From positions 1,654,001-1,718,000 of the forward strand of contig NZ_CP116346.1 in the NCBI RefSeq assembly GCF_030254645.1: 64,000 bases of DNA, given 5' to 3'. Both the position numbers and the translations under genes were made by a program. Of the stretch, positions 12,018 to 19,874 are shown piece by piece. Source of the DNA: Paucibacter sediminis. Its GTDB lineage: Bacteria > Pseudomonadota > Gammaproteobacteria > Burkholderiales > Burkholderiaceae_C. Under the pieces are notes generated by a model. It saw only the letters and a program-made list of their open reading frames with translations. It had not been told where the DNA came from and did not search any database. Each line of letters opens with the position of its first letter. The stretch's first letter is position 1.

Positions 12018-12836
12018 ATGAACAGCACCCTGGCATTCATCGGCGGCGGCAATATGGCCAGCGCCATCATCGGCGGCCTCATCAAGGCCGGCCGCCCGGC
12101 CGACTCCATCCTCGTGGTGGAGCCCTTCGAGGCGCAGCGTGCCAAGCTGCAGGCCGAGTTTGCCGGCCTGCGCGTGCATGAGGCGGCCGCCAACGCCGGC
12201 CTGGCCGAGGCCGCGCTGCTGGTCTGGGCCGTCAAGCCGCAGCTGTTCGGCGCGGCTGCCGCACCCTGCGCCGCTCATGTGTCCCAGGCCCTGCAGCTCT
12301 CGGTGATGGCCGGCATCCGCAGCGAGACGATCGCGCGCGCCACCGGCGCCGCGCGCGTGGTGCGCGCCATGCCCAACACCCCGGCCCTGATCGGCCAGGG
12401 CATTGCCGGCCTCTACGCCAATGCGGCCGTCTCGGCCGCCGACCGCGCCCTGGTGGAGGCCGTGCTGGCACCCACCGGCCGCACCCTGTGGGTGGACGCC
12501 GAGGCCGATCTGGACGCGGTGACCGCGCTCTCCGGCTCGGGCCCGGCCTATTTCTTCTATGTCGTCGAGGCCATGACGGCGGCCGCGCAGCAGATGGGCC
12601 TCAGTGAGGCCCAGGGCCGCGAGCTGGCCCTGGCCACCTGCGCCGGCGCCGCCGCGCTGGGCCTGCAGTCCAGCGAATCGCCTAGCGTCTTGCGTGAGCG
12701 CGTCACCTCCAAGGGCGGCACCACCTACGCCGCCATCACCAGCATGCAGGCCGCCGGCGTGGGCGAGGCGATCCAGCGCGCCGTGCTGGCCGCCCAGCAT
12801 CGCGCCCGCGAGCTTGGGGACGAGTTCGCTGGCTGA
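12018..12836 (+). CDS. proC: Pyrroline-5-carboxylate reductase
   Basis: ProC makes proline from pyrroline-5-carboxylate using NAD(P)H. The 272-residue protein has the N-terminal Rossmann motif FIGGGNMASAIIGGL, the WAVKPQ segment and VRAMPNTPALIGQG. The C-terminal dimerisation domain carries ALSGSGPAYFF and the SKGGTT loop. The length matches E. coli ProC (269). It directly follows putA, so the biosynthetic and catabolic enzymes sharing this intermediate sit together. The start at 12018 begins at the first residue of the fold (MNSTLAFIGGG). Confidence 0.96.
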   Translation: MNSTLAFIGGGNMASAIIGGLIKAGRPADSILVVEPFEAQRAKLQAEFAGLRVHEAAANAGLAEAALLVWAVKPQLFGAAAAPCAAHVSQALQLSVMAGIRSETIARATGAARVVRAMPNTPALIGQGIAGLYANAAVSAADRALVEAVLAPTGRTLWVDAEADLDAVTALSGSGPAYFFYVVEAMTAAAQQMGLSEAQGRELALATCAGAAALGLQSSESPSVLRERVTSKGGTTYAAITSMQAAGVGEAIQRAVLAAQHRARELGDEFAG

Positions 12837-12842
12837 GCTGCG

Positions 12843-13418
12843 GTGGGGATCGCTAGTCGTTCAAGCCTGCGCGCCTGGCTGCGCGCGCCCGGTTCGCTGA
12901 GCCGGCGCCTGGCGCGCCTGGGCGAGCGCTTCGAGGTCGAGGTGCTGCGCCAGGCCGTCACGCCGCTGCGCGCGCAGGAGCGCCTGGCCCTGGGGCTGCC
13001 GCGGCGCGGCTGCACGGTGGTGCGCGAGGTGCTGCTGCGGGTGGATGGCGTGCCCCTGGTGTGGGCGCGCTCGGCCCTGCACCAGAGCGCCCTGGCCGGG
13101 CCCTGGAAGGCGCTCAAGGGCCTGGGCGCCCGGCCGCTCGCGCATCTGCTCTACGACGATCCGCGCATCACGCGCAGCGAGCTGCAGCCGCGCCGCCTGG
13201 CCCGGCATGGCCACACGCGCCGGCAGATGCTCAAGCAATGGCGCCAGGCCACCGGCACCGAGGCCTCGGCCCAGATGCTGTGGGCGCGCCACTCGGTGTT
13301 CAGGCGCGGCGGCGCGCAACTGCGCGTGCTGGAGTTGTTTGCGCCGGAGCTGGCGGGGCGGGCGACGCCGGGTGCTCGTGCCACACGGATACGGCGTCGC
13401 GGCGGCGGTAGTGCCTAG
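12843..13418 (+). CDS. ubiC: Chorismate lyase
   Basis: UbiC converts chorismate to 4-hydroxybenzoate and pyruvate, the first step of ubiquinone synthesis; ubiA in this window (34891-35802) uses the product. The 191-residue protein shows family features: WLRAPGSLSRRL near the N-terminus, RREVLL-type strands (VVREVLLRVDGVPLVWAR), the central PLAHLLYDDP, and RHSVFRRGG-LRVLELF near the end. The first codon taken is GTG at 12843, six bases after proC; the true start is uncertain. The stop shares a CTAG with the convergent lysyl-oxidase-like gene. Identification is by overall pattern rather than a unique catalytic motif. Confidence 0.82.
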   Translation: MGIASRSSLRAWLRAPGSLSRRLARLGERFEVEVLRQAVTPLRAQERLALGLPRRGCTVVREVLLRVDGVPLVWARSALHQSALAGPWKALKGLGARPLAHLLYDDPRITRSELQPRRLARHGHTRRQMLKQWRQATGTEASAQMLWARHSVFRRGGAQLRVLELFAPELAGRATPGARATRIRRRGGGSA

Positions 13419-14182
13419 CGTTCCCTGCGCTTGGGTACGCTGGCCGGCACGCGCACGACGTCCGGGTAACGGTTCAGGCCCTGGTCGAACTTGTAGGGGT
13501 CGGGCTGCAGATTGATCTCTACCTCCAGCTCGTAATCGCCCTCGGCCACGCCGGTGACGTCGATCCACTGGCCGGGCAGCTGCTTGTAGTACCAATCGCC
13601 CCAGCCGCTGGTGATGCCCTGGTAGCCGCAGTGGAAGCCGGCGCTCTTGTTGCCGCTGTACTTGAACGAGTCCTCGAAGCAGAAGCCCTGCTTGCGGCCG
13701 ATGGTGGAGACATTGCCGTCGGACTTGTAGCGCAGCCGGTACTCCGAGAATCCGGCCATGTGATAGTGGCCGTGGCAGGCGTCGAAGTAGAACGCGCCGG
13801 CATAGGGGTTGGCCGGGTCGCTGCGGTCGCCCACCACCAGATCGCCGTCGCCGGCGTTGACGATCACCACGTCGAACACCATCAGGCGGCGCCAACCATA
13901 GCCGCCGACGGCCCCTTCGAGCACGGCGCAACGGTCGCCCGCGTCGTTCGGGTCGAAGAAGCGGTCGATCACGCTGAGCTGGGATTTGAGCCTGATCGGG
14001 TCGACCGTCAGGTCGGGCCTGCCGCCGTTGGGGTAGACGGCGATGTCGTAGCGGTTCTCCAGCGAATCGCGCGCCGCGTGCGCCGGCAGCTGGGCCGCCA
14101 GCAGGGCGCCCAGCGTGGCCAGGCAGAGCGCCAGGCGGCTGCAGGCGCGGCGTGCGCGCATGACGGTGGTCTCGGTGATCAT
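13415..14182 (-). CDS. Secreted lysyl-oxidase-like copper amine oxidase
   Basis: This 255-residue protein has an N-terminal signal peptide (MRARRACSRLALCLATLG from residue 8; cleavage probably after AHA) and a lysyl oxidase domain (about 45-245). The copper site CHGHYH supplies His137, His139 and His141. The two residues that build the lysine tyrosylquinone cofactor in animal lysyl oxidases also align: Lys164 in GRKQGFCFED and Tyr198 in GWGDWYY, with Gln-Trp-Ile-Asp (205-208) after it as in the human enzyme. Animal enzymes deaminate peptidyl lysine; bacterial substrates are little known. It is probably periplasmic or extracellular. It is convergent with ubiC (four-base overlap) and has no obvious operon partner. 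The alternative start at codon 8 would suit the signal peptide better. Confidence 0.87.
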   Translation of the reverse strand: MITETTVMRARRACSRLALCLATLGALLAAQLPAHAARDSLENRYDIAVYPNGGRPDLTVDPIRLKSQLSVIDRFFDPNDAGDRCAVLEGAVGGYGWRRLMVFDVVIVNAGDGDLVVGDRSDPANPYAGAFYFDACHGHYHMAGFSEYRLRYKSDGNVSTIGRKQGFCFEDSFKYSGNKSAGFHCGYQGITSGWGDWYYKQLPGQWIDVTGVAEGDYELEVEINLQPDPYKFDQGLNRYPDVVRVPASVPKRRER

Positions 14183-14325
14183 GGCAGGTCCTCCGACATC
14201 GGTGGCGCGCGCAGCGCGCCGTGCTCGCAGCCAATTGCCCGTTGACTTGACCGGTTGGCTGCCTCACCGGCGCCCCAGTCTAGGGGCGCGCGCAGGGCGC
14301 TCCTATCCCTTGGCCGTGGGCCCAG

Positions 14326-15162
14326 CTACCTGCTTGCCGTGACCTGGGCGAGCACGATCCGCCCCTCTTCGAGATTGCGCCGCTGGTTCTGCGCCATGGC
14401 TTGAAAATCGGCGCCAAGCAGGATGTGAAAGCCCAGCGGCGGCAGGCCTTCCCGGCCGATCTTCTGCGCCAGCGCCACGAACCAGGCGCGTGCCGCGTCG
14501 GTCGTGTCCGACCAGTCCGTGATCGTGAAACCGGCCGCTTCGAGCAGCGCGCGCAGTTCATCCGGCCGCAGCAGAAAGCTCGCATCGGGCGTGCGCGCCC
14601 AGGGCACGGGGAAGTGAACGGGTCCGGTCGGGCCGGCCAGAACATCGTAGATCGCGAGCCTGCCGCCCGGTTTCAGGACGCGGTGCATCTCCCGATACAG
14701 GCGCGCCTTGTCCGGGATGTTCATTGCCGCGTGCTCGGTCCAGACCACGTCGAACGACGCGTCGGCGAACGGCAGCTGGGTCGCGTCGCCCTGGCGGTAG
14801 TCGACGAGGTGCGCGAGCCCGGTCTTGGCGGTGAGCAGCTCGGCGGCGCGGCAATAGTCTTCGGTGAGGTCGATGCCGGTGACGCGGCAACCGAACTCCT
14901 TGGCCAGGCAGCGCGACGTGCCGCCGACACCGCTGCCGACATCCAGCACGCGCTTCGCCGCATCGAGGCTCGCGGCCCGGGCCAGCTCAAGCGTCGCCGC
15001 CCGGCCACGGATGTGAAATTCGTCGATCGGCGCCAGGTCCTCGGGCGTGAGCCTATGGATGTCTTTGCCGGCTTTTTCCAGCGCCGCGAGTATGAGCGTG
15101 CCCAGCTCGGAACGGGCGTAGTGCGTCTGGACGGTTTCGTTGACACGAGTCGGTGTGGCCAT
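14326..15162 (-). CDS. Class I SAM-dependent methyltransferase
   Basis: This is a 278-residue small-molecule methyltransferase. Motif I is VLDVGSGVGGTSR (about 91-103), the acidic residue of motif II is in VTGIDLTEDY, and motif IV is FDVVWTEHAAMN, followed by HRVLKPGGRLAIYD. The architecture, with an N-terminal helical cap, resembles sarcosine/dimethylglycine or ubiquinone/sterol-type methyltransferases; the substrate is not clear from sequence. It is divergent from the flavoprotein oxidoreductase gene, so the two might share a pathway. Confidence 0.85.
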   Translation of the reverse strand: MATPTRVNETVQTHYARSELGTLILAALEKAGKDIHRLTPEDLAPIDEFHIRGRAATLELARAASLDAAKRVLDVGSGVGGTSRCLAKEFGCRVTGIDLTEDYCRAAELLTAKTGLAHLVDYRQGDATQLPFADASFDVVWTEHAAMNIPDKARLYREMHRVLKPGGRLAIYDVLAGPTGPVHFPVPWARTPDASFLLRPDELRALLEAAGFTITDWSDTTDAARAWFVALAQKIGREGLPPLGFHILLGADFQAMAQNQRRNLEEGRIVLAQVTASR

Positions 15163-15330
15163 GACTGCTCCGCATGTTGGCTGCTACTTTTTACCACCAC
15201 GTACTTGCCGCCCTTGCCCTTGCGGTTGTCCATCGCCTCGCCTCCCAAGCGTAAACGCTTCAGAATCTGGACTGGCCTTGGCGGCCTGTCGCGCGCATGC
15301 TGTCGATGTCGTTCTTCAAGGAGGTCGATG
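15163..15330. promoter_or_regulatory. Divergent promoter region, methyltransferase / flavoprotein oxidoreductase
   Basis: This is a 168-base gap between divergent genes. It ends with a strong Shine-Dalgarno (AAGGAGG at 15318-15324) placed for the ATG at 15331 rather than the ATG three bases earlier. No clear operator palindrome was seen. Confidence 0.5.
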
Positions 15331-16752
15331 ATGGCAATCAAGCTCACACGCATGGATGGCGGGATCGTGGATCTCGCGCCGGAGGCCTTGCAGTCCTTCA
15401 AGGCGGCATTCAAGGGCCGGGTGCTGACCGCGGAAGACGCAGAGTACGAGGAGACGCGCAAGGTCTGGAACGCGATGATCGACCGGCGCCCCGGCCTGCT
15501 GGCGCGCTGCACCGGAACGGTCGACGTGGTGCAAGCCGTGCGCTTTGCGCGCCAGCACGGGCTGCTGTGCTCCGTGCGCGGCGGCGGCCACAACATCGCC
15601 GGGCTGGCGGTGTGCGAGGGCGGCCTGATGATCGACATGTCGCTGCTGCGCGGTGTCTGGGTCGATCCGGTGCGCCGCACGGCGCTGGCGCAAGCGGGCT
15701 GCACCTTGGCAGACGTCGACCGCGAGACGCAGTTGCACGGGCTCGCGGCCGTGCTGGGCTTCGTCTCCGCGACCGGCATCGCGGGCCTGACCGTCGGCGG
15801 CGGCTTTGGTTACCTCACGCGCCGCCATGGCTGGACCTGCGACAACCTCGTCTCGATGGAGGTGGTGACGGCCGATGGCCGAGTCCTGCGCGCCTGCGCG
15901 GACGAGCATGCAGACCTGTTCTGGGCCCTGCGCGGCGGCGGGGGCAACTTTGGCATCGTCACCTCCTTCGAGTACCGGCTCCATCCCGTCGGCCCCGAGA
16001 TCCTGGGCGGGGCGATCGCCTGGCATGGCGAGGACGCCGCGCAGGTCCTCGAGGCCTATCGCAGCTTCAGCGCCGCGGCGCCACGCGAGCTGACCAGCGT
16101 GGCCGTGCTGCGGATCGCGCCGCCGGCGCCCTGGCTACCGAAGGAAGTGCACGGCAAGCCGATCGCCGCCATCTTCGTCTGCCATTCGGGCAAGGTCGAG
16201 GATGGCGAAGCCTTGCTGGCGCCGCTGCGCGCGACCGGCCGGCCGATCGCGGATATCGTGACGCGCCGCCCCTATGTGCAGATGCAGAGCCTGCTCGATG
16301 CCACGCAACCGAAGGGTAGACGTTACTACTGGAAGTCGCACTACCTGCCCGGCATCGATCGCCCGTTCATCGACCTTGCCGTGGCGCACGCCGCCCGCAT
16401 CGCGTCGCCACACTCGGCCATCCTGATGTTCCAGATCCAGGGCGCGCTGGGTGAGCTGCCCGCCGGGCATTCGCCGGCTGGCAATCGCGATGCTGCCTAT
16501 GTGTTGAACATCGCCGGCTCCTGGGAGCGGCCCGAGGACGACGCCGTCAATGTCCAGTGGGCGCGCGACTGTTTCGAGGCCACGCGAACATGCTCGACGG
16601 GCGGCACCTACATCAACTTCCTGACCGAGGAGGAAGGCCGCGATCGCGTGGAGGCGGCCTATGGCCGCTCGAACCTGGACCGGCTCGCGACGCTGAAGCA
16701 GGTCTACGACCCGGACAACTTCTTCCGCCATACCAAGAGTGTGAGCGGCTGA
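15331..16752 (+). CDS. FAD-linked oxidase, berberine-bridge-enzyme-like
   Basis: This 473-residue oxidoreductase has an N-terminal FAD-binding domain of the vanillyl-alcohol-oxidase/PCMH fold (about 45-225) and a C-terminal BBE domain (YINFLTEEEGRDR through YDPDNFFRH). His87 in SVRGGGHNIAG is the expected 8-alpha-histidyl flavin attachment residue. The Cys that forms the second flavin bond in bicovalent members aligns with Val145 (ahead of the TVGGGFGYL glycine loop), so attachment is predicted to be through His only. Related enzymes oxidise alcohols, sugars or phenolics; the substrate here is unknown. It is divergent from a methyltransferase gene. Confidence 0.9.
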   Translation: MAIKLTRMDGGIVDLAPEALQSFKAAFKGRVLTAEDAEYEETRKVWNAMIDRRPGLLARCTGTVDVVQAVRFARQHGLLCSVRGGGHNIAGLAVCEGGLMIDMSLLRGVWVDPVRRTALAQAGCTLADVDRETQLHGLAAVLGFVSATGIAGLTVGGGFGYLTRRHGWTCDNLVSMEVVTADGRVLRACADEHADLFWALRGGGGNFGIVTSFEYRLHPVGPEILGGAIAWHGEDAAQVLEAYRSFSAAAPRELTSVAVLRIAPPAPWLPKEVHGKPIAAIFVCHSGKVEDGEALLAPLRATGRPIADIVTRRPYVQMQSLLDATQPKGRRYYWKSHYLPGIDRPFIDLAVAHAARIASPHSAILMFQIQGALGELPAGHSPAGNRDAAYVLNIAGSWERPEDDAVNVQWARDCFEATRTCSTGGTYINFLTEEEGRDRVEAAYGRSNLDRLATLKQVYDPDNFFRHTKSVSG

Positions 16753-16786
16753 TCGGGCCGGCTTCGCGACAGGCTCCCCCGTTCGC

Positions 16787-18001
16787 TCATTGCGCGGCAA
16801 ACTCCTCCAGCACGGTGGCAATGGCGGCGTCGAGCAGCTGCAGGCCCTGCGCGATCTCGTCGGCGGTGCTGTTGAGCCTCGGCATGAAGCGCAGGCAATG
16901 GGGCCGGGCCGAGTTGACCAGCAGGCCCCGGCGGCGGCATTCGCGCACCACCGCGGCCGCGTGATCGCTCCCCAGCTCCAGCGCCCACAGCAGACCCAGC
17001 CCGCGCACCTCGCCCAGGCCGTGGCGCGCGGACAGCGCCTGCAGACCGCGCTGCAGCAGCGCGCCCTGTGTCCGCACCTGTTCCAGGAAAGCGCTCTGGC
17101 TGAGCGTTTCCAGCACCGCCAGCCCCACCGCGCACATCAGCGGGTTGCCGGCATAGGTGCCGCCCTGGTCGCCGTGGGTGAAGACGCTGCAATGCGCCTG
17201 CGCCAGCAGCGCCGAGATCGGCACGCCGGCGCCCAGGCCCTTGCCCAGGCTCATGATGTCGGGCATGACCCCGTAGTGCTGGTAGGCAAACAACTGCCCC
17301 AGGCGCCCACAGCCGGTCTGCACCTCGTCGAAGATGAGCAGCAGGCCGTGGCGATCACACCACTGGCGCAGTGCGCGCACAAAGCCGGGGCTTGCCGGGC
17401 GCACGCCGGCCTCGCCCTGCACGGGCTCCAGCATCACCGCCACGGTGCGCTCGCTGAGCAGCGCCTTGACCGAGGCCATGTCGTTGAAGACGGCCTTCAC
17501 AAAACCCGGCATGCCGGGCGCAAACAGGGCCTCCCAGCCCGGCTTGCCACTGGCGGCCATGGTGGCCAGATTGCGGCCGTGGAAGGCGTTGTCGAAGGTG
17601 ATGATCTCGTAGGCCCCGCCCCGATGCAGCTGCCCCCACTTGCGTGCCAGCTTGATCGCGCCCTCGTTCGCCTCGGCCCCGGTGCTGCCGAAGAACACCT
17701 GGTCAAAGCCGCTGAGCGCGCACAGCCGCTCGGCCAGTTGCAGCGAAGGCAGGTTGTAAAGCGCAGGGCTGGGCGTGAGCAGCAGGCTCGACTGCGCCCC
17801 CAAGGCCAGGCTGACCTCGGGCGGGCAATGCCCCAGGGCATTCACCGCCCAGCCCTGCAGCCAGTCCAGGTAGCGCGTGTCGGCCGCGTCCCACAACCAG
17901 GCGCCCTCACCACGCACGAATACCTCGGCAGGGCGATCGGTCACGGGCATGAGCGCATCGAACCGCGGCGAAGAAGCACAAGAAGCGCTGGGGATTTGCA
18001 T
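16787..18001 (-). CDS. argD: PLP-dependent acetylornithine-type aminotransferase
   Basis: This is a class III aminotransferase of 404 residues. It contains the cofactor pocket STGAEANEGA (106-115), AFHGRN, the PLP-contacting Asp225 in IFDEVQTG and the Schiff-base Lys254 in SLGKGLGAGVP. It ends with the NPLMCAVGLAVLE and LRFMPRLN segments typical of acetylornithine/succinylornithine aminotransferases. ArgD moves an amino group between glutamate and N-acetylglutamate semialdehyde in arginine synthesis. The start at 18001 has AAGGAA upstream and begins the conserved region correctly. A leader ORF rich in Arg codons and a terminator hairpin precede it, consistent with control by arginine. Ornithine or GABA-type aminotransferases remain alternatives. 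Confidence 0.85.
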   Translation of the reverse strand: MQIPSASCASSPRFDALMPVTDRPAEVFVRGEGAWLWDAADTRYLDWLQGWAVNALGHCPPEVSLALGAQSSLLLTPSPALYNLPSLQLAERLCALSGFDQVFFGSTGAEANEGAIKLARKWGQLHRGGAYEIITFDNAFHGRNLATMAASGKPGWEALFAPGMPGFVKAVFNDMASVKALLSERTVAVMLEPVQGEAGVRPASPGFVRALRQWCDRHGLLLIFDEVQTGCGRLGQLFAYQHYGVMPDIMSLGKGLGAGVPISALLAQAHCSVFTHGDQGGTYAGNPLMCAVGLAVLETLSQSAFLEQVRTQGALLQRGLQALSARHGLGEVRGLGLLWALELGSDHAAAVVRECRRRGLLVNSARPHCLRFMPRLNSTADEIAQGLQLLDAAIATVLEEFAAQ

Positions 18002-18035
18002 GGAGAAGTTCCTTTCACTTGGGGGTCGGACAAAG

Positions 18036-18065
18036 AAAAAGGCCACGGGGGTGAGCCGTGGCCTT
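18036..18065 (-). terminator. Attenuator-type intrinsic terminator in the aminotransferase leader
   Basis: On the minus strand GGCCACGG (18063-18056) pairs perfectly with CCGTGGCC (18048-18041) around a 7-base loop, and TTTTT follows (18040-18036). The hairpin stands only 35 bases before the aminotransferase ATG and 27 bases after a short Arg-rich ORF, with no full-length gene to terminate. This placement is that of a transcription attenuator. Confidence 0.75.
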
Positions 18066-18092
18066 GGGGGAGAAACCGGGGATTGGAGGGTG

Positions 18093-18200
18093 TTAGGTCG
18101 TCCTCTTCCTTGTCTCGCGCCAGGCACACGGCAGCGCACGACGGGCTCGTGCGGCTCGTGCAGCTCGTGCGGCGGACAAGGACAGGGAGGCGGTGAACAT
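18093..18200 (-). CDS. Arg/Ala-rich leader peptide of a putative attenuator (35 aa)
   Basis: This short ORF reads MFTASLSLSAARAAR, then AARARRALPCAWRE, then TRKRTT. Eight of its 35 codons are Arg, five of them packed between codons 12 and 21 (CGA, CGA, CGA, CGT, CGT), in a genome that mostly uses CGC. Inside the Arg-codon run is a perfect hairpin (GCACGA 18152-18147 with TCGTGC 18141-18136). The later segment CCGTGTGCC (18131-18123) can pair, with one bulged base, to GGCCACGG, the first arm of the terminator. Those are the elements of ribosome-stalling attenuation. Weak point: no good Shine-Dalgarno is seen; an in-frame ATG at 18212 would add four residues. Expression is inferred. Confidence 0.5.
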   Translation of the reverse strand: MFTASLSLSAARAARAARARRALPCAWRETRKRTT

Positions 18201-18275
18201 GATGGGGGCCATGCTACAGGAACTTGAGTCGGCGCCGACAGCTGATGCGGCCGCCCACGCGCCCGACGGCGCGGC

Positions 18276-18770
18276 TCAGCCGCCGTAGGCCTTGATGTTG
18301 AAGCCCTCGGCCGGATCAGGCGCCTCGAAGAACGACGAGACGTAGCGGAAGTCTTCTTCGCTCAGCTGATGCGAGCCCTCCGGCCGCTCCAGGTTTCGCT
18401 TGGCGATGCGCTCCAGGCATTGCCAATCGGGAGTCTGGACATAGTGCAGCACATGCGCGGCCGCCGCCTGCTCGAACACCGAGCGAAACCAGCGGCGGCC
18501 GGCCCTGGTATTGGCCTGGAAGTCCAGCACCACCGATGGCACGCCGGTCCGTAGCAGGTCCACCACCAGCGGGCCGATGACGGACTTCAACTTCTTCGAG
18601 CAGCGGATGTAGTCGTCAAAGACCGTCATCTGATCGCCATACAAGCGCATCAGCCAGACGTCCTCGGAGATCAGGATCGCCCCAAGATCCTTGGCCAGCG
18701 CGCTCGCGACCGTGCTCTTGCCGGCGCCGGCCTTGCCGCAGAAGAAGTGGAGGGTGGAAGTTGAAGACAT
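18276..18770 (-). CDS. P-loop nucleotide kinase-like ATPase (AAA_33 type)
   Basis: This 164-residue protein starts with a strand and the Walker A motif CGKAGAGKST (11-20), followed by ISEDVWLMRLYGD and VVLDFQAN, the pattern of small P-loop kinases of the AAA_33/zeta-toxin-like group. Such proteins phosphorylate small molecules or RNA ends, or act as antibiotic or sugar kinases. The start at 18770 has GGGGAG upstream and places the P-loop near the N-terminus as usual; an upstream in-frame ATG would add 34 unconserved-looking residues. No antitoxin-like partner is adjacent. Substrate unknown. Confidence 0.75.
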   Translation of the reverse strand: MSSTSTLHFFCGKAGAGKSTVASALAKDLGAILISEDVWLMRLYGDQMTVFDDYIRCSKKLKSVIGPLVVDLLRTGVPSVVLDFQANTRAGRRWFRSVFEQAAAAHVLHYVQTPDWQCLERIAKRNLERPEGSHQLSEEDFRYVSSFFEAPDPAEGFNIKAYGG

Positions 18771-19236
18771 GGGAACAGCTCCCCCGAACATCACCGTTGC
18801 TGCTGGGGTCGTGGCGCTATGGGCAGGCCGGATGGCGCCGGAAAGCCAGGCCATGGATGGCAAATCTAGCACCTTGTCGGTCGGTCTTGCTGAACCGACA
18901 AGGACGTTCTGTACCCGCTGGCCGAGAGCATCGAGAAGCTGCTGAGCTAGGGCGGAGATTCAGTGGCTGAGGGCCGCCGGGCTTACTCACACTGCCGGGC
19001 ATGAAGCAGCCGTTGGGTCCGAGCAAAGGGCGATGGCCCGAACGGCCGCTCTACGGGGTGCTGCGGCCGTAGAACTCAAACGAGGCTGTTCTCGTCGCGC
19101 CCATGTCTGCTTTGCTGCGGCTCGAAATGGCGCTTCCAACCCAATCCTGTCGGCTGGGCTGGCAAGCTCGACGACTGCTTCGCAGCGGAAGCAGACGTAG
19201 ACGTAGACCAGCGCTGGCGTGCGCTATCGTTGCTAC
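18771..19236. other. Gene-poor 466-base stretch with an inverted repeat
   Basis: No convincing gene is seen. The base composition is more mixed than in the flanking genes. A perfect 10-bp inverted repeat (CCTTGTCGGT 18872-18881 and ACCGACAAGG 18894-18903) forms a stem-loop without a T-run. Just after it a short open stretch ending in LYPLAESIEKLLS then stop (up to about 18948) looks like the tail of a lost gene. The stretch may be a scar of insertion or deletion. Confidence 0.4.
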
Positions 19237-19686
19237 ATGCGCCGACGACCAGCCTCTCGCCTTCTTGTCTTGGATCCCAAGGGGCGTCTTCTGCTCTTCC
19301 GGTTTGTGCACACCGAGGGAGCAATGGCAGGAAATGCGCACTGGGCTACTCCCGGGGGCGGGGTGGAGGCCGGCGAGAGCTTTGAGCAGGCTGCCGTGCG
19401 TGAGTTGCGCGAGGAGGTCGGTCTCGACATCGAGCACCCTGGGCCGCAAGTTGGTAAGCGGGTCTTCCCCCTAGGCTTACCCGATGGAGAAGTGGTCGAG
19501 GCCGACGAACGCTTTTTCATCGTAAAAGCCAAAGACTGCGAAGTACTAGACGAAGAGCGGACGCCACAGGAGCAACGTGTGATTGTTGAGCATCGCTGGT
19601 GGACGATGGCGGAGCTCAGGTCAACGAACGAGACTGTGTGGCCGAAGAACATTGCGGACATGCTTCGGGACGCCTTCGCCGGTTGA
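19237..19686 (+). CDS. NUDIX hydrolase
   Basis: This 149-residue protein has a complete Nudix box: GGGVEAGESFEQAAVREL continuing into REEVGLD, which fits GX5EX7REUXEEXGU. Members hydrolyse nucleoside diphosphates linked to another group; the exact substrate cannot be read from sequence. ATG at 19237 was chosen; an in-frame GTG at 19219 would add six residues. Codon use is less GC-biased than in neighbours, which suggests later acquisition. It stands alone. Confidence 0.88.
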   Translation: MRRRPASRLLVLDPKGRLLLFRFVHTEGAMAGNAHWATPGGGVEAGESFEQAAVRELREEVGLDIEHPGPQVGKRVFPLGLPDGEVVEADERFFIVKAKDCEVLDEERTPQEQRVIVEHRWWTMAELRSTNETVWPKNIADMLRDAFAG

Positions 19687-19874
19687 GCGGCTGGACAAAG
19701 ACCGCTCTGGTTTCCGTCAGTGGGACGAACAGACGACCGCTTCCAGCCTAGAACTGTCTCCTGCATCGGATGGGCGAACTTCCGCTCCCGGCCGCGAGTG
19801 TGACCCCTGCAGGGCCCCGAGAGCCGTCATATGGGGACTGCAACGGGGAGTTGCGCGGCGTCATCCCCCGCCGC

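Noticed and set aside
8018-12235. Long open frame (1405 codons) on the minus strand opposite putA and proC
   Set aside because: It is an antisense shadow created by high GC: no recognisable domain, low-complexity Gln/His/Leu/Ala composition, and it lies across two certain genes.
15501-15850. Cys170 in GWTCDNL as the second flavin-bonding residue of the BBE-like oxidase
   Set aside because: It lies 83 residues after His87, while known bicovalent members have about 60 between the two; the aligned residue is Val145.
18905-18948. Short open stretch ending LYPLAESIEKLLS then stop
   Set aside because: Only about 17 codons after an upstream stop and no start or ribosome binding site; reported only as part of a gene-poor stretch.
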